64,000 bases of DNA from Mycobacterium lehmannii (GCF_002245535.1 NZ_NKCN01000009.1:1-64000), one strand, 5' to 3'. Positions 16,205-25,177 are shown, numbered from the stretch's first letter. Program-made: numbers and translations. Notes: a model not told the origin generated them from the letters alone.

Positions 16205-18226
16205 TTACTTATCGGTGATGGGGTTGACGGTAGTCGCCGCGCCGCCAGAAGGTCCTGGCTCGTCATCGGGCGGGCCGATCTCGTCATCTGGCGGTGGCTC
16301 CGGGGGTGGCGGTAGCACTCCCTCATAGCGGGCCTCGGCCAGGTCGTGCACCGGCGACAGTGAGGACGGCGCCCCGTCGAGTCCAAGTGACCCGGCAAGG
16401 TCGGCAGTCAGCGGCTCGCCGCCAGTGGGCCGCCCGGAGGTGGGCTGGCGGGCGGGCGCCGCAGCCTGACCCAAGCCGCTGAGCATGCCCTGCACCCCGC
16501 CATTGGCTGGCGGTGACGACAGCGCGGGCTCTGCCCCGCCGGCGGGTGCGGCCGGAGCGCCGCCGACCGGGTCGACTCCGCCGGCCGGTGACTGCGGCTG
16601 CGTGGAGGCCGCTTCCGCCGCGCCGTCAGAGTTTGGTGTGCCCGACGTCGGGGGCCCGCCGGAAGGGACGGGCTCAAACCCTCGCTGGGGCTGACCGTGC
16701 ACCTGGCGGGCGTTGTTGGCCGCGGAGTCGAGCTGGTCCCACGGTGTGGTCTCGCCGCGGTTACGCAGACGCGAGCCGAACCCACGCGCCCCGGCCACCG
16801 CGGCGCCGCCAGCCCCACCGATCGCCGCGTGCATGCCCATGCCCATCGCGACACCGCCCGCTTGGCGGAACAGACCCGGACCGCGCCGCTCAGCGGACAG
16901 ATCGGCGCGGATGTGGCGTAGCAGCATCATCGCCGCGATCGACACCGCACCCATCATCAGCACATGCGCGAACGGGTTGGCCCCACCCAAACGAACCGGC
17001 AGCCGGCCCGCCACGATCGACTCCACGGCCAACCCAATAACACTGACGAACACGATGTAGACCAGCACCTCGATGGCATGCCGGAAGAACTGCCACACCA
17101 CGTCTGCAGCCCGGCGCTGCGGGGCCCCCGGGATCGCGCCGAGCCACAGCGTTGGCAACACGATCACCGTCGTGTAGATCGCCTTGACCGACACCTTGAG
17201 CACCGCCCACCCCGAGAGCACCATGAACGCACCCAGCAGCAGCGCGACGAGGACGTACACCAACCCGACCCAGATATTGGTGCCATCGAGGTGCTGGGCG
17301 TAGGACACAGCCGCGGTGTTGCCACACGACTGCATGGCGCGAATCGGGCCGTCAGGGGCGCCGCGGTTGACCGCCGCCGACCAGGCGGCCCCGCAACTGC
17401 CGACACGATCCACGACTTGGCCGAAGTTCCACAGCTGCAGCGGTTCTCGCACGGCGTGGGTGATCAGGCTGGCGGTCAGCGCATCGACCTGTCCGGTGCT
17501 GCCCACGCCGTCGAAGGCGCCGTTGTGGCCGGGTGTGGCGGCCTGGGCGACGCTGAACCCGACTCGGCGGGCGAACTCGAGCAGGCCGCCCTCGCCGTAC
17601 ATCAGGCCAGCAGGGTTGGCGAAGATCGCGATCGACAACGCCGGCATGGTCAGCGCGATCAGAATCATCGTCCAGCCGCGGCCGGCTTCGCCACGGTGGA
17701 TGGTCACCACACCGGCGAACACCCCGATCGGTATAGCGATCGCCAGCAGACCCAGTTGGGTGGTGACGGTGATGACCGCATTGGTGACCGCGCGGGCGAT
17801 CTCACCGATGACAGTCAGCCAGTACGTGCTAACGGTCAGTTTCATCAGCCACAGCGCCAATGCGATGATGCCGACGAACAAACCGGCTTCGCCGGTGAGG
17901 ATGGTCGCCGAGGTGACGTTGAACGCCATCATCTCCATGGCGTGCAGCATCCAGGCCATCCAACTGTCGGGAGTCCAGCTGATGTCGGGTCCGGCTTGAG
18001 TGATCTGTTCGCGGATGGAGGGCAGGCTCAAGTAGTAGTTGCCCAGCGGCACCCCGTAGCTGTCTTTGAGGCCGGTCCAGTTGAGCAGCATCGCGTTCGT
18101 CGACGCGGTGGCTGTCGGGGCTGTGGCCACCGCCGTGATGGCCAGCGCGTGTAGGACCGCCAACAGCAGCGCCGGCCGTCCCCACCGCGGGTGAGTCAGA
18201 TACCAGAAATGCAGGCGGGCCATCAT
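16205..18226 (-). CDS. VirB6/TrbL-like polytopic conjugation channel protein
   Basis: The chosen start, ATG 18226, overlaps the VirB4-like stop as ATGA; the 42 codons upstream of it are a shadow. The 673-aa product has an N-terminal hydrophobic segment (LLLAVLHALAITAV) and then at least six more membrane segments up to about residue 470. A C-terminal tail of about 200 residues rich in Pro, Gly, Ala and Ser follows. This matches the inner-membrane channel component of Gram-positive T4SS operons, which lies beside VirB4. There is no enzyme motif. It is translationally coupled to virB4 and followed by eccA. Confidence 0.75.
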   Translation of the reverse strand: MMARLHFWYLTHPRWGRPALLLAVLHALAITAVATAPTATASTNAMLLNWTGLKDSYGVPLGNYYLSLPSIREQITQAGPDISWTPDSWMAWMLHAMEMMAFNVTSATILTGEAGLFVGIIALALWLMKLTVSTYWLTVIGEIARAVTNAVITVTTQLGLLAIAIPIGVFAGVVTIHRGEAGRGWTMILIALTMPALSIAIFANPAGLMYGEGGLLEFARRVGFSVAQAATPGHNGAFDGVGSTGQVDALTASLITHAVREPLQLWNFGQVVDRVGSCGAAWSAAVNRGAPDGPIRAMQSCGNTAAVSYAQHLDGTNIWVGLVYVLVALLLGAFMVLSGWAVLKVSVKAIYTTVIVLPTLWLGAIPGAPQRRAADVVWQFFRHAIEVLVYIVFVSVIGLAVESIVAGRLPVRLGGANPFAHVLMMGAVSIAAMMLLRHIRADLSAERRGPGLFRQAGGVAMGMGMHAAIGGAGGAAVAGARGFGSRLRNRGETTPWDQLDSAANNARQVHGQPQRGFEPVPSGGPPTSGTPNSDGAAEAASTQPQSPAGGVDPVGGAPAAPAGGAEPALSSPPANGGVQGMLSGLGQAAAPARQPTSGRPTGGEPLTADLAGSLGLDGAPSSLSPVHDLAEARYEGVLPPPPEPPPDDEIGPPDDEPGPSGGAATTVNPITDK

Positions 18227-20811
18227 GGGCGCCGCGCCTGACTGCGCTGCCTGGCGCGGTGCGGGTTGGTGTCGAAGACCGCGGCCTGGGCTGCGGTCGG
18301 GGCGGCGAACAGCCCCACCTTGCCGAAGCCGCCGAACTCGTCGAGGAACCACGCCTCGCCCTCGCGGCCCGGGATCACCTGGCCGTATTTGTCGTCGATC
18401 GCGTCGTCGCCGTGGTCGACCAGCTGCACGGGGCTGGTGTTGTTGACGTAGTTGGCCAGCAGTTCGGGGTGGCGGTCCAGGTCGCGGTCACACCACTGCA
18501 GCGTCGCTTTGGCGATGTCAGATCGCTTGAACCCCAAGCACAGCCGTTGATCAATGAACTCGTCTTCGAGGACGGCGAAGTCTTTGATCGGCTGCTGGCT
18601 GACGCCGCACAACCCCGTCCAGGCCTTGCGGCCCTGGCGAATGATCGTGTTGGCGCATTTTTGGCCCCCGGGCGAATTGGTCCAGGCCGCGCATTCCTCG
18701 ACGACCAGCATGTCTGGCTGGTCGGGGCGGGAGAAGAAAATCGATTGGGCCAGCTCTGCGGCCAGACCGTAGAGCGCTTGGGCGGCGCGCTGGCCCGGGG
18801 TGGTCTGCTGATGCAGGTGGGCTTGATATTCCTCGGTGACCGTGGGCAGCTTGAGGCCGGCGAAATTCCAGATCACACATTGAGCGGTGGCCAGGGCGGG
18901 CACCGGCAGCGACTCATCGAACAGCGGTCGCAACAGGCGTTGGGCGGCAAGGCCTTCCAGCCCGATCAGTAGGTCGGTGTCGGCGTCGGTGCGCTGCGCG
19001 TCGGGCAGGTCGCGCAGATACCGGATCAGCTGTGCGGTGCTGCCGATGCCGTGCGCGGCGCGCGACTCGGGGGCCAGATGGCCCCACAACCGCTGGGCCC
19101 CGCGGCTCAGCGGCGACAGCCCTAATTGCGGTAGCAAATGGTCGATCGTGCGTTCCGCGGCTTCCTCGAAGGGAAATATTTTTAAGCCGTCGAGGCTGAA
19201 ATTCATGCGAGCGACGTCGATAACCACTTTGTCATCGAAATCGGCCAACGCTTTTTCATGCTCGCGGGCATCGGTGGGGTCGAATAGATGCAGACCCGCG
19301 CCGAGTTTCAGCCATGACCGATCCAGAAGTTTCGTCACATGGGATTTTCCGCGGCCCGGCGACCCGCAGATAACCATGTTCATCGGATTTTCCCGGGCCG
19401 GGGCGTTGAGCAGATCGAGCAGCACCACGTCGCGCAGCCCTGGGCTGGTCAGGTTCATGCCCAGTGGCACACCGGTGTTGTTGCCCAGCTTGCTGGCCAG
19501 CAGCGGCACGAACGGCGCGAACCGCTTGGTCGTGGTCGGGTTGCGAAACTCATCGAGTGCGGCACGGCGTTCCCCGCCGGGACTGAAGGCCCGCCACAAG
19601 GTGGGCTGGCTGCCGCGCCACCGCTTGGACCCGATGTTTTGGCCGCGGAACGTGCGGGCCACTTCGGTGACCGCCCGGTTGACGGTGTCGGGATCAGCGG
19701 CCGCGGCGGCGACCACGATGGCGGCGTTGACACCGCGCTCGGCGCTGCCGCGTTTGAGTTCGGAGGCCAACTCCTTGCCCGAGGCCAGCTTGCGCAGCAG
19801 CTCATCAGAGCTCGCCGCGTGCCGGCCGCGCTGACGGTACTGGTCGCGAATGTTGACGATGACGTTTTCAGCGCTCGACACCGCCACCTCGGCGGTGGTG
19901 AACGTGATGTTGATCGTCCAGTCCAACACGGTGGCCGGGGTGGTCAGATCGTCGAGCACCTTAAACAGCGTGGAACGCGGCCAAGCGATCCCCGTGTCGG
20001 GGAAGCTGTCCAACGGCAGCAGCGCCTGATACGAATCAGCGACACCGTCGGTGCGGTCGCGAAACGTGCGCACGAAGATGTCGGTGTCGGCGCGGGCCCC
20101 GCGCCAGCGCCGGCCGCGCACGCTGGCCGCGCCCGGATCCAGATGCACCGGGGTAAACGCTGAGCCGGGCAGGCTGGCATCGGGGTCAAACGGTTGGCTC
20201 GGCAGCGGGGCGTCCCACGCGCCGCGGCTGGCGATGTAGTTCCAGTGCCACCAAATCTGTTCCACCGTGGCCGGTTTGGGGAAAAACACGCTCGGCAGCT
20301 CGGCGATCATCTGGGCCGCCAGATCGCGGTAGTAGGCGATCGAGGAATCGGTGTCTTTGTCGCGGCCCAGCGCGGCGTCGAACATGCGCCGCCACATGCC
20401 GCTGGGGGTGCGTCCCCCCAGGCCGTAATCCAGCGGCAGGCTCAGCCAGTAGATGCGCCGGCGGGCACGGTGGGCGGCGATGGCTGGCTCCCACGTCCGG
20501 CAGTGCTGCACCCACGGGCGCGCCGCCGGCGCCACACTGGTTGCCCCATCGGGGCGGCGGCGCAGATCGGGATGGCTGTGCAACATCTTGCGCACGGTGC
20601 TGCGCGGCGCCACGGGCACAGTCAGGCCGCTGATCGAGGACCCCGACGGCAGCGCCCGCCACAGCTCGGCATGCTCGGCGGCGACACGGTCTTGCCACTC
20701 CTCGGACAAGAAGATGAACGGCTGACCGGACAGCAGATAGTCGGCATACACACCCTGGGAAGTCAGCCGCAGATTGCCGATCGCGCGGATCGGGGTGGGC
20801 GCAGACATCAC
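18223..20811 (-). CDS. virB4: VirB4-like T4SS ATPase
   Basis: This cytoplasmic motor ATPase of the conjugation channel is the best T4SS marker in the window. The 862-aa product has an N-terminal domain with no motif. Its C-terminal RecA-like domain carries Walker A VICGSPGRGKSHVTKLL (near residue 478) and a Walker B/acidic motif MLVVEECAAW (near 704). LYGLAAELAQSIFF and a late Q-rich segment (CGVSQQPIKDF) fit VirB4/TraC. It lies between small membrane proteins and the VirB6-like gene, as in other Gram-positive T4SS operons. Confidence 0.88.
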   Translation of the reverse strand: MMSAPTPIRAIGNLRLTSQGVYADYLLSGQPFIFLSEEWQDRVAAEHAELWRALPSGSSISGLTVPVAPRSTVRKMLHSHPDLRRRPDGATSVAPAARPWVQHCRTWEPAIAAHRARRRIYWLSLPLDYGLGGRTPSGMWRRMFDAALGRDKDTDSSIAYYRDLAAQMIAELPSVFFPKPATVEQIWWHWNYIASRGAWDAPLPSQPFDPDASLPGSAFTPVHLDPGAASVRGRRWRGARADTDIFVRTFRDRTDGVADSYQALLPLDSFPDTGIAWPRSTLFKVLDDLTTPATVLDWTINITFTTAEVAVSSAENVIVNIRDQYRQRGRHAASSDELLRKLASGKELASELKRGSAERGVNAAIVVAAAAADPDTVNRAVTEVARTFRGQNIGSKRWRGSQPTLWRAFSPGGERRAALDEFRNPTTTKRFAPFVPLLASKLGNNTGVPLGMNLTSPGLRDVVLLDLLNAPARENPMNMVICGSPGRGKSHVTKLLDRSWLKLGAGLHLFDPTDAREHEKALADFDDKVVIDVARMNFSLDGLKIFPFEEAAERTIDHLLPQLGLSPLSRGAQRLWGHLAPESRAAHGIGSTAQLIRYLRDLPDAQRTDADTDLLIGLEGLAAQRLLRPLFDESLPVPALATAQCVIWNFAGLKLPTVTEEYQAHLHQQTTPGQRAAQALYGLAAELAQSIFFSRPDQPDMLVVEECAAWTNSPGGQKCANTIIRQGRKAWTGLCGVSQQPIKDFAVLEDEFIDQRLCLGFKRSDIAKATLQWCDRDLDRHPELLANYVNNTSPVQLVDHGDDAIDDKYGQVIPGREGEAWFLDEFGGFGKVGLFAAPTAAQAAVFDTNPHRARQRSQARRP

Positions 20812-20820
20812 CGAATCCCT

Positions 20821-21162
20821 TTAACGGAGCCGGTGTGACGAGCACACCTTCGGCCGTAGGTTCTCCCACCACCACCGGGCGCGGGTGCGCAGCGACGGGC
20901 GGGTGGCCGGCAGCTTCGACAGCAGCCAGACCGCGGCCACGGTGAGCACCGCACCGATGACCAGGATGCGAAAAGCGTTGCCGGAGTCGATGTTGGCGGT
21001 GACCAGCGAGCCTGTCACCACGAATCCGGTCACCGCCGCGATGGCGTCAGGGGCGCGCCACTTCTCTTTGAACGGCAAGGTGAACCCGTCACCGGAGTCG
21101 CCCAGGTGAATCGGCAGGGAGCGCTGATCGGAGTAGATCTTGGCCGAGACGTCGGTGCTCAT
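20821..21162 (-). CDS. Small two-helix membrane protein, VirB3-like by position
   Basis: ATG 21162 gives a 113-aa product starting MSTDVSAKIYSDQ, 2 nt after the preceding stop. The five codons upstream of it are unlikely to be used. Two adjacent hydrophobic stretches (about residues 40-75) lie between polar ends, and the C-terminus is Arg/Trp-rich. The gene directly precedes virB4, where VirB3/PrgI-type proteins sit and partner with the ATPase. Sequence similarity is too weak to name it firmly. Confidence 0.65.
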   Translation of the reverse strand: MSTDVSAKIYSDQRSLPIHLGDSGDGFTLPFKEKWRAPDAIAAVTGFVVTGSLVTANIDSGNAFRILVIGAVLTVAAVWLLSKLPATRPSLRTRARWWWENLRPKVCSSHRLR

Positions 21163-21164
21163 TG

Positions 21165-21461
21165 TCAGCGGTCCCACACACTATCGACGCGCACCGGGTT
21201 GCGAATGCCGGAGTCCTCGGCCTCCTGGGTCAGCGCGGCGGCAATACCGACCGACAAGCCGATCAGCACCGCGAACACGATCACGCCGATCTCGGAGGTA
21301 ATGGCGGCACCCGAGCCCTCCTTGAGCTTGCGCATGGCTGACACACTGCCGACGACCAGGGCGACCAACGCCAAAAACCCCAGCACAGCCAGACCCAATT
21401 TATTGCCAGCCTCAAAAAGGCCCGACGCCGCCAATAAGTCGGTGTTCTCCATCATGTGCAT
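21165..21461 (-). CDS. Small two-helix membrane protein, VirB2/pilin-like by position
   Basis: The 98-aa product has two hydrophobic helices (about residues 24-42 and 54-76) joined by a short charged loop (MRKLKEGSG). This is the layout of VirB2/TrbC-type pilins and related channel subunits. The start at 21461 has an AAAGG site; the ATGs at 21455 and 21452 are alternatives. It lies two genes before virB4. There is no clear signal-peptidase site, so a pilin role is inference. Confidence 0.6.
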   Translation of the reverse strand: MHMMENTDLLAASGLFEAGNKLGLAVLGFLALVALVVGSVSAMRKLKEGSGAAITSEIGVIVFAVLIGLSVGIAAALTQEAEDSGIRNPVRVDSVWDR

Positions 21462-21479
21462 TCGCCTTTCGTGTCGCAG

Positions 21480-22394
21480 TTATCGATGTGGTTTGGCGAC
21501 CGGGTCGGCGTCGGTTTGTGTGCCGACCTGTGGAATCAAGTCTATGGCCGCCACCATCCATGTTCCGCCGCTATTTTCGACCGTCAGCGGATACACCAAA
21601 TTGACCGTCGCAAATTGCGATGTCTGCGCGACAACCGTGGCACGAACATGCAGCTGCTCGCCCGGTGCGGGTGTGTCGGGCACGCTGCGGCTGGTCGCGG
21701 CCGCCGACACCACCGCGCTCTGGTAGCCGCCGATCGGGCGCAGTGGCGCACCGGCAACCACATACCGATCAAGCCCGTTCGTAGCCGTCAGATACGTGCG
21801 GATGAACCCGGCCACCACGGCGAACACGGGGCTGTCGGCGGCCAGGGCGTGGCGGTAGTCCAGCTTGAAGTCCGCGCCCGGCCCCGGATCGTTGATCTGG
21901 GCCGGAAAATCCAGCGCGCGCGGTTGACTGTTCCACAACGAAACCGCGACCTGATAAAACGTGCGCGTGGGTTGCGCCGAGACATAAGGACGTTCGTTGA
22001 CCGAGATCACCGCGGTGTAGATTTCGGCGTCACCGACCGCGCCCATCCGTAACACCGGCCCCACCTGCGGCGCGGTGATCACTGCGGCCGGTGTCGAGGG
22101 CAGCGCCAAACCCTGCTCCGGCAAGGTCATGAAGCGCTGCAAGCTGTCGCGCTGACTCTCCGTCGCCGTGCGCCACGCGACCACGAAATCGGACGCGAAC
22201 GCGCCGACAATGCTTTGCTGATTGCGTTCACGCTGGGCGATACCAGCGAAGTCGGGGCGATCCGGAGCCAAGAACACCTTGCAACCAGCCGCGGCCCCAA
22301 AGATCGCCGCCACTGTCAACGCGGCGACCCCGGCCCGCCGCGCGCCGCCACGCCACCGGTGAAGACGCTGCTGCCAGGTTCTCGACAGGGCCAC
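21480..22394 (-). CDS. TcpC/VirB8-like conjugal transfer protein
   Basis: This bitopic protein has one N-terminal membrane helix (about residues 22-40, VAALTVAAIFGAAAGC). A periplasm-side region follows with two NTF2-like alpha+beta folds (TFYQVAVSLW, then LVYPLTVENSGGTWMVAAID), the TcpC arrangement. TcpC/VirB8 proteins scaffold the T4SS channel. The Cys at the end of the helix is not in a good lipobox. The gene lies between an anchored extracytoplasmic protein and the pilin-like gene in one operon. Confidence 0.75.
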   Translation of the reverse strand: MALSRTWQQRLHRWRGGARRAGVAALTVAAIFGAAAGCKVFLAPDRPDFAGIAQRERNQQSIVGAFASDFVVAWRTATESQRDSLQRFMTLPEQGLALPSTPAAVITAPQVGPVLRMGAVGDAEIYTAVISVNERPYVSAQPTRTFYQVAVSLWNSQPRALDFPAQINDPGPGADFKLDYRHALAADSPVFAVVAGFIRTYLTATNGLDRYVVAGAPLRPIGGYQSAVVSAAATSRSVPDTPAPGEQLHVRATVVAQTSQFATVNLVYPLTVENSGGTWMVAAIDLIPQVGTQTDADPVAKPHR

Positions 22395-22408
22395 AATGAA
22401 TCTCTTTC

Positions 22409-23515
22409 TCAGGGTTGATAACCGAGGAACTTCAGCGAACTCATCGCGAACGTGTTGTCGACGGGGTCGCTGCCGCTGTCGGGCACGGTCAAATCCGGGT
22501 ACGGCTCAGCGGTTTGTGTTTCCGGCGACAACGGCGCGCCGCCCTCCCCCAGCAGCGACTCCATCCGCCCCGGCTGAGTTTCCGGTAGGACGCCCGAATC
22601 TGCCGGCGGAAGCGGAGAGCTCGGCGGACGCGAAGTCTGCAACACCACGACGTTGACCCGTGAGGCCAACACCCGACGCGGCAGCGCCGCGCTGACAGGC
22701 CCGTGCACATTGCCGGTGTCTTGGGTGTAGATGTCGGAGACCACATTGCCGTTGAAGAAAACATATTGAAGGCGGCTCACCACCCGGTGCTGCAGCCAAC
22801 GACCCTGCCCGCCCGGGGTTTTCGCGACCCACCCCGGCGTGACCTCGACACCGGAAACCATGTAGGTCTTGCCGAAATCGACGGTGAGAACCTTGCCCTC
22901 GAGGGCCTCGTCGCGGGTGGCGCGCGCACACACCCACGCCGAATCGCTGGCCGTGTCGGTCAACGACTGCGCCGAGGTCGAACCCGCCGCGCACGGAGCG
23001 CTGGCGGTGAACGGAATCGACTGATCCTGCGGCACCGCCGGTACCGGCGAGGTAGGCACCGGCTGCGCCGCGGCCACCGGCGCCGGCCGCGGCGCATTGT
23101 CGGCCCGCCGCTCGGGCGGTGTGCTGCCGTCGCCGAACATGACCAACGCGGCCACAATCGCCGTCACCGCCACCACCAGGCCCACACCCAACACCACAGC
23201 GGTGCGCTTGGCGCCAGCGTCGGCGCCCGGAGCGTCGCTGGCCGCGGCCGCGTCGGCTGCATCGGCGTCGAGATCCACCGGGGCGGCGTCGACGGTGCAG
23301 GTGAGCGGCTGCAGGTTCGGATCGGAAACCGGCTCAGCGGCACCGCCGGACTCGCCGCCGGTGAGAGCGGTGGCGTCGACGCCGAACCCGTCGTCGTCCG
23401 GATTGCGCGGTTGTGGAGCCGGTGTGCAACCGGGCTCCACACCGCTCAGCAAGTCATCAACCCAGCGGTCGTCACTGCCCGAGTCCAAGGCCCCCGCCGC
23501 GGCAGCCTCACCCAC
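22409..23515 (-). CDS. Membrane-anchored protein with discoidin-like extracytoplasmic domain
   Basis: The 368-aa product has an acidic N-terminal cytoplasmic part and one membrane helix (about residues 103-125). A Pro-rich linker leads to a beta-rich domain: SAPCAAGSTSAQSL, DSAWVCARATR, KVLTVDFGKTYMVSGVEVTPG. This spacing of strands resembles discoidin/F5-8C-type carbohydrate-binding domains fused to surface proteins in actinobacteria. A role in envelope or cell-cell contact during mating is inference. It overlaps the 120-aa gene upstream by 8 nt and has no catalytic motif. Confidence 0.7.
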   Translation of the reverse strand: MGEAAAAGALDSGSDDRWVDDLLSGVEPGCTPAPQPRNPDDDGFGVDATALTGGESGGAAEPVSDPNLQPLTCTVDAAPVDLDADAADAAAASDAPGADAGAKRTAVVLGVGLVVAVTAIVAALVMFGDGSTPPERRADNAPRPAPVAAAQPVPTSPVPAVPQDQSIPFTASAPCAAGSTSAQSLTDTASDSAWVCARATRDEALEGKVLTVDFGKTYMVSGVEVTPGWVAKTPGGQGRWLQHRVVSRLQYVFFNGNVVSDIYTQDTGNVHGPVSAALPRRVLASRVNVVVLQTSRPPSSPLPPADSGVLPETQPGRMESLLGEGGAPLSPETQTAEPYPDLTVPDSGSDPVDNTFAMSSLKFLGYQP

Positions 23516-23870
23516 GGCGATCGTCCTCTACCACCTCAGCGTCGATGACCGTGGCCGGCGGATGCCACGCCGGCGGCGGTGGACCCATCCACACCGGCAG
23601 CAGCACCCAGCCCCCGGGCTGACTCGGCGCCCACCCCACCGGGCGCGGCGCGGCGGCGCGGGTGGCATCGGTACGACGCGCCGGCGGCAGTGCGGTCCGT
23701 CGCGGCGCGGGGACGGGGCGGTTGCGTGCGCGCACCGCACGCACCGCCCAGATCGCGACCGCGATCGCGATCAGCGCCGGGGCAAGCTGAATGATCAGCT
23801 GCACCACAGCCAACGCAGCCACCGCCACCAGTGCAGCGAAGATGGCGAACACAGCCAGTAATGTCTTCAT
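23508..23870 (-). CDS. First gene of the T4SS operon: small two-helix membrane protein
   Basis: ATG 23870 gives 120 aa starting MKTLLAVFAIFAALVAV. The much longer open frame upstream is the shadow of the divergent regulator gene. The first 45 residues are one long or two adjacent hydrophobic helices. A basic, then Pro/Trp-rich tail (PPPPAWHPPATVIDAEVV) follows. A TAGGTT -10 lies 7 nt before the ATG, so the mRNA is probably leaderless. Function unknown; the position suggests a T4SS assembly protein. Confidence 0.7.
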   Translation of the reverse strand: MKTLLAVFAIFAALVAVAALAVVQLIIQLAPALIAIAVAIWAVRAVRARNRPVPAPRRTALPPARRTDATRAAAPRPVGWAPSQPGGWVLLPVWMGPPPPAWHPPATVIDAEVVEDDRRG

Positions 23871-23877
23871 GCGGGCC

Positions 23878-23916
23878 AACCTAACGTCGAGGTATGACAT
23901 ATATCGGCGGTCACAA
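23878..23916 (-). promoter_or_regulatory. Bipartite promoter of the T4SS-eccA operon
   Basis: On the minus strand a degenerate box, TGTGA-CCGC, is followed by 23 nt and TAGGTT, then 7 nt to ATG 23870. It shares the CGATATATG extension with the eccC and EspI-like copies. It overlaps the divergent regulator promoter, so one bound protein could control both. Confidence 0.6.
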
Positions 23917-23953
23917 ACTGTGCGCCGACTTAGCACATCGAGTGCGGTAGGGT
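23915..23953 (+). promoter_or_regulatory. Bipartite promoter of the HTH regulator gene
   Basis: AAACT-GTGC, 24 nt, then TAGGGT (23948-23953), 7 nt before ATG 23961. This is the only strong plus-strand copy and it belongs to the regulator itself, which suggests autoregulation. Confidence 0.6.
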
Positions 23954-23960
23954 GCGGAAT

Positions 23961-24467
23961 ATGACAGTCCCAGCCGACGGCGTTGCCCGACTCATGCACT
24001 TCGTCGACGCCCGCCTGGGCCAGCTGAAGATGAGCAAGGAAGAGGCCAACCGCCGAGGCTTTCCCCACCCCAGCACCCTGGCCGCGGTCCGCGACCGCAA
24101 CTCCCAGCACACCCCCACCGTGCGGACCTTGCTGCGCATCGACCGCACCCTGGGCTGGCAGCCCGGTTCGGCGGCCGTGGTCATGTTGGGCGGCACACCG
24201 TTGAGCGTGACCGCCCGCACCACCCGCAACGTTCGCGCCATGGAGCGATCGGCCGCACCGATGACCGCCGACGAGGTGGTTGACCGGCTCCTCGGCGAGC
24301 TGCACGACGAAATCGAGCGGGCCCGAGGCGAGGTCCGCGCCGCCGACGAGCGACTGCAACGCCTCTACACGGTGCACGACCGGCTGCTGCAGGAGTTCCG
24401 CGTCGATCCCGCACTGGTCGCGGAGTTCGACGACAGCGACGCCGTCACCGGCACCGCGCAACACTGA
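23961..24467 (+). CDS. HTH DNA-binding regulator, candidate controller of the transfer regulon
   Basis: ATG 23961 is chosen because a TAGGGT -10 ends 7 nt upstream, which implies leaderless translation. The 168-aa product has an N-terminal XRE-like HTH (MSKEEANRRGFPHPSTLAAV, then VRTLLRIDRTLGWQPGSAA). A C-terminal helix of about 50 residues (VVDRLLGELHDEIERARGEV onward) is likely to mediate dimerisation. The layout recalls small mycobacterial regulators such as EspR, without clear homology. It is the only regulator inside the transfer region, is divergent from the T4SS operon, and has the same promoter type as that operon. Confidence 0.7.
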   Translation: MTVPADGVARLMHFVDARLGQLKMSKEEANRRGFPHPSTLAAVRDRNSQHTPTVRTLLRIDRTLGWQPGSAAVVMLGGTPLSVTARTTRNVRAMERSAAPMTADEVVDRLLGELHDEIERARGEVRAADERLQRLYTVHDRLLQEFRVDPALVAEFDDSDAVTGTAQH

Positions 24468-24478
24468 CCAGGCGGGGC

Positions 24479-25132
24479 TCATCGCGGCATCCGCTCCCCA
24501 TGCTCGGGCAGCCGTTGAGGCTCCACCACCGGAGGGGCGGTCACCTCATAGTGCCCGAGAATCTCGGCGGCGTCGTCGGCAGTGAGCTCACGCTGCGGCG
24601 GCGTCAGCGGCCACCACTGATCCGAGCCCGGGATCGCCAGCCAGCCCTCGGCGATTCCGTAGACACCCGCCACCGCGGGTACCGCGGCGACCTGCGCGCA
24701 CAGCCACGGCACCACCACCATCTGAGACAACGACGGCGCAGGATCGTAGAGCACGATGATCGGCAGACCCAACGCCACACCGGACCACAGCAACGCAGCC
24801 ACCGGGTAGGCGCGCAGGGTCGCCGGAACACGGCTCACCAGAACCGATTTGAGCGCAACGCCTCCCATCCATCCCAACGGCAGGCACAACGCCAACAGGA
24901 CTACCGCCACCAACTCCACCTGTGATGTTGGCGACTTAGCCACCCGCAGGATCAGCGGTGGCAGCGACGTGTCGTCGTGCGGGTCTGGCACCGCCGCGAC
25001 GGTGTTGCGCTGCCGGGCTCGCACCCGGCGGCCAAGCTGCTCGGCGCGGCGGCGCTGAATCAGCGACCAACCCTGGTGGCGGGCGATCCAGGCCCGCCGC
25101 ACCTCGTCGAACCTGTCGCTGGTATCGGCCAT
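24479..25132 (-). CDS. Three-helix membrane protein of the T4SS region
   Basis: The 217-aa product has a basic cytoplasmic N-terminus (about residues 1-65, Arg-rich). Three hydrophobic helices follow at about 73-95, 110-128 and 137-158, and then a polar C-terminal tail. It starts at ATG 25132, 6 nt after a TAGGCT -10, so it is leaderless. It follows the coupling-protein gene, which lacks a membrane domain, so it may anchor that ATPase. This is inference from context. No family recognised. Confidence 0.7.
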   Translation of the reverse strand: MADTSDRFDEVRRAWIARHQGWSLIQRRRAEQLGRRVRARQRNTVAAVPDPHDDTSLPPLILRVAKSPTSQVELVAVVLLALCLPLGWMGGVALKSVLVSRVPATLRAYPVAALLWSGVALGLPIIVLYDPAPSLSQMVVVPWLCAQVAAVPAVAGVYGIAEGWLAIPGSDQWWPLTPPQRELTADDAAEILGHYEVTAPPVVEPQRLPEHGERMPR

Positions 25133-25138
25133 AATCCG

Positions 25139-25177
25139 AGCCTAAATCGGGCCAAAGGGTCGCTCGTGCACTATTTT
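25139..25177 (-). promoter_or_regulatory. Bipartite promoter of the 217-aa membrane protein
   Basis: Minus strand: AAAAT-A-GTGC, exactly 23 nt, TAGGCT, then 6 nt to ATG 25132. Confidence 0.65.

Noticed and set aside
14708..16315. 535-aa plus-strand frame opposite eccA
   Set aside because: His/Arg-rich shadow of eccA, whose AAA+ motifs are unambiguous.
23871..24482. Long N-terminal part of the minus-strand frame 23508-24482
   Set aside because: Antisense to the HTH regulator; the leaderless promoter places the real start at 23870.
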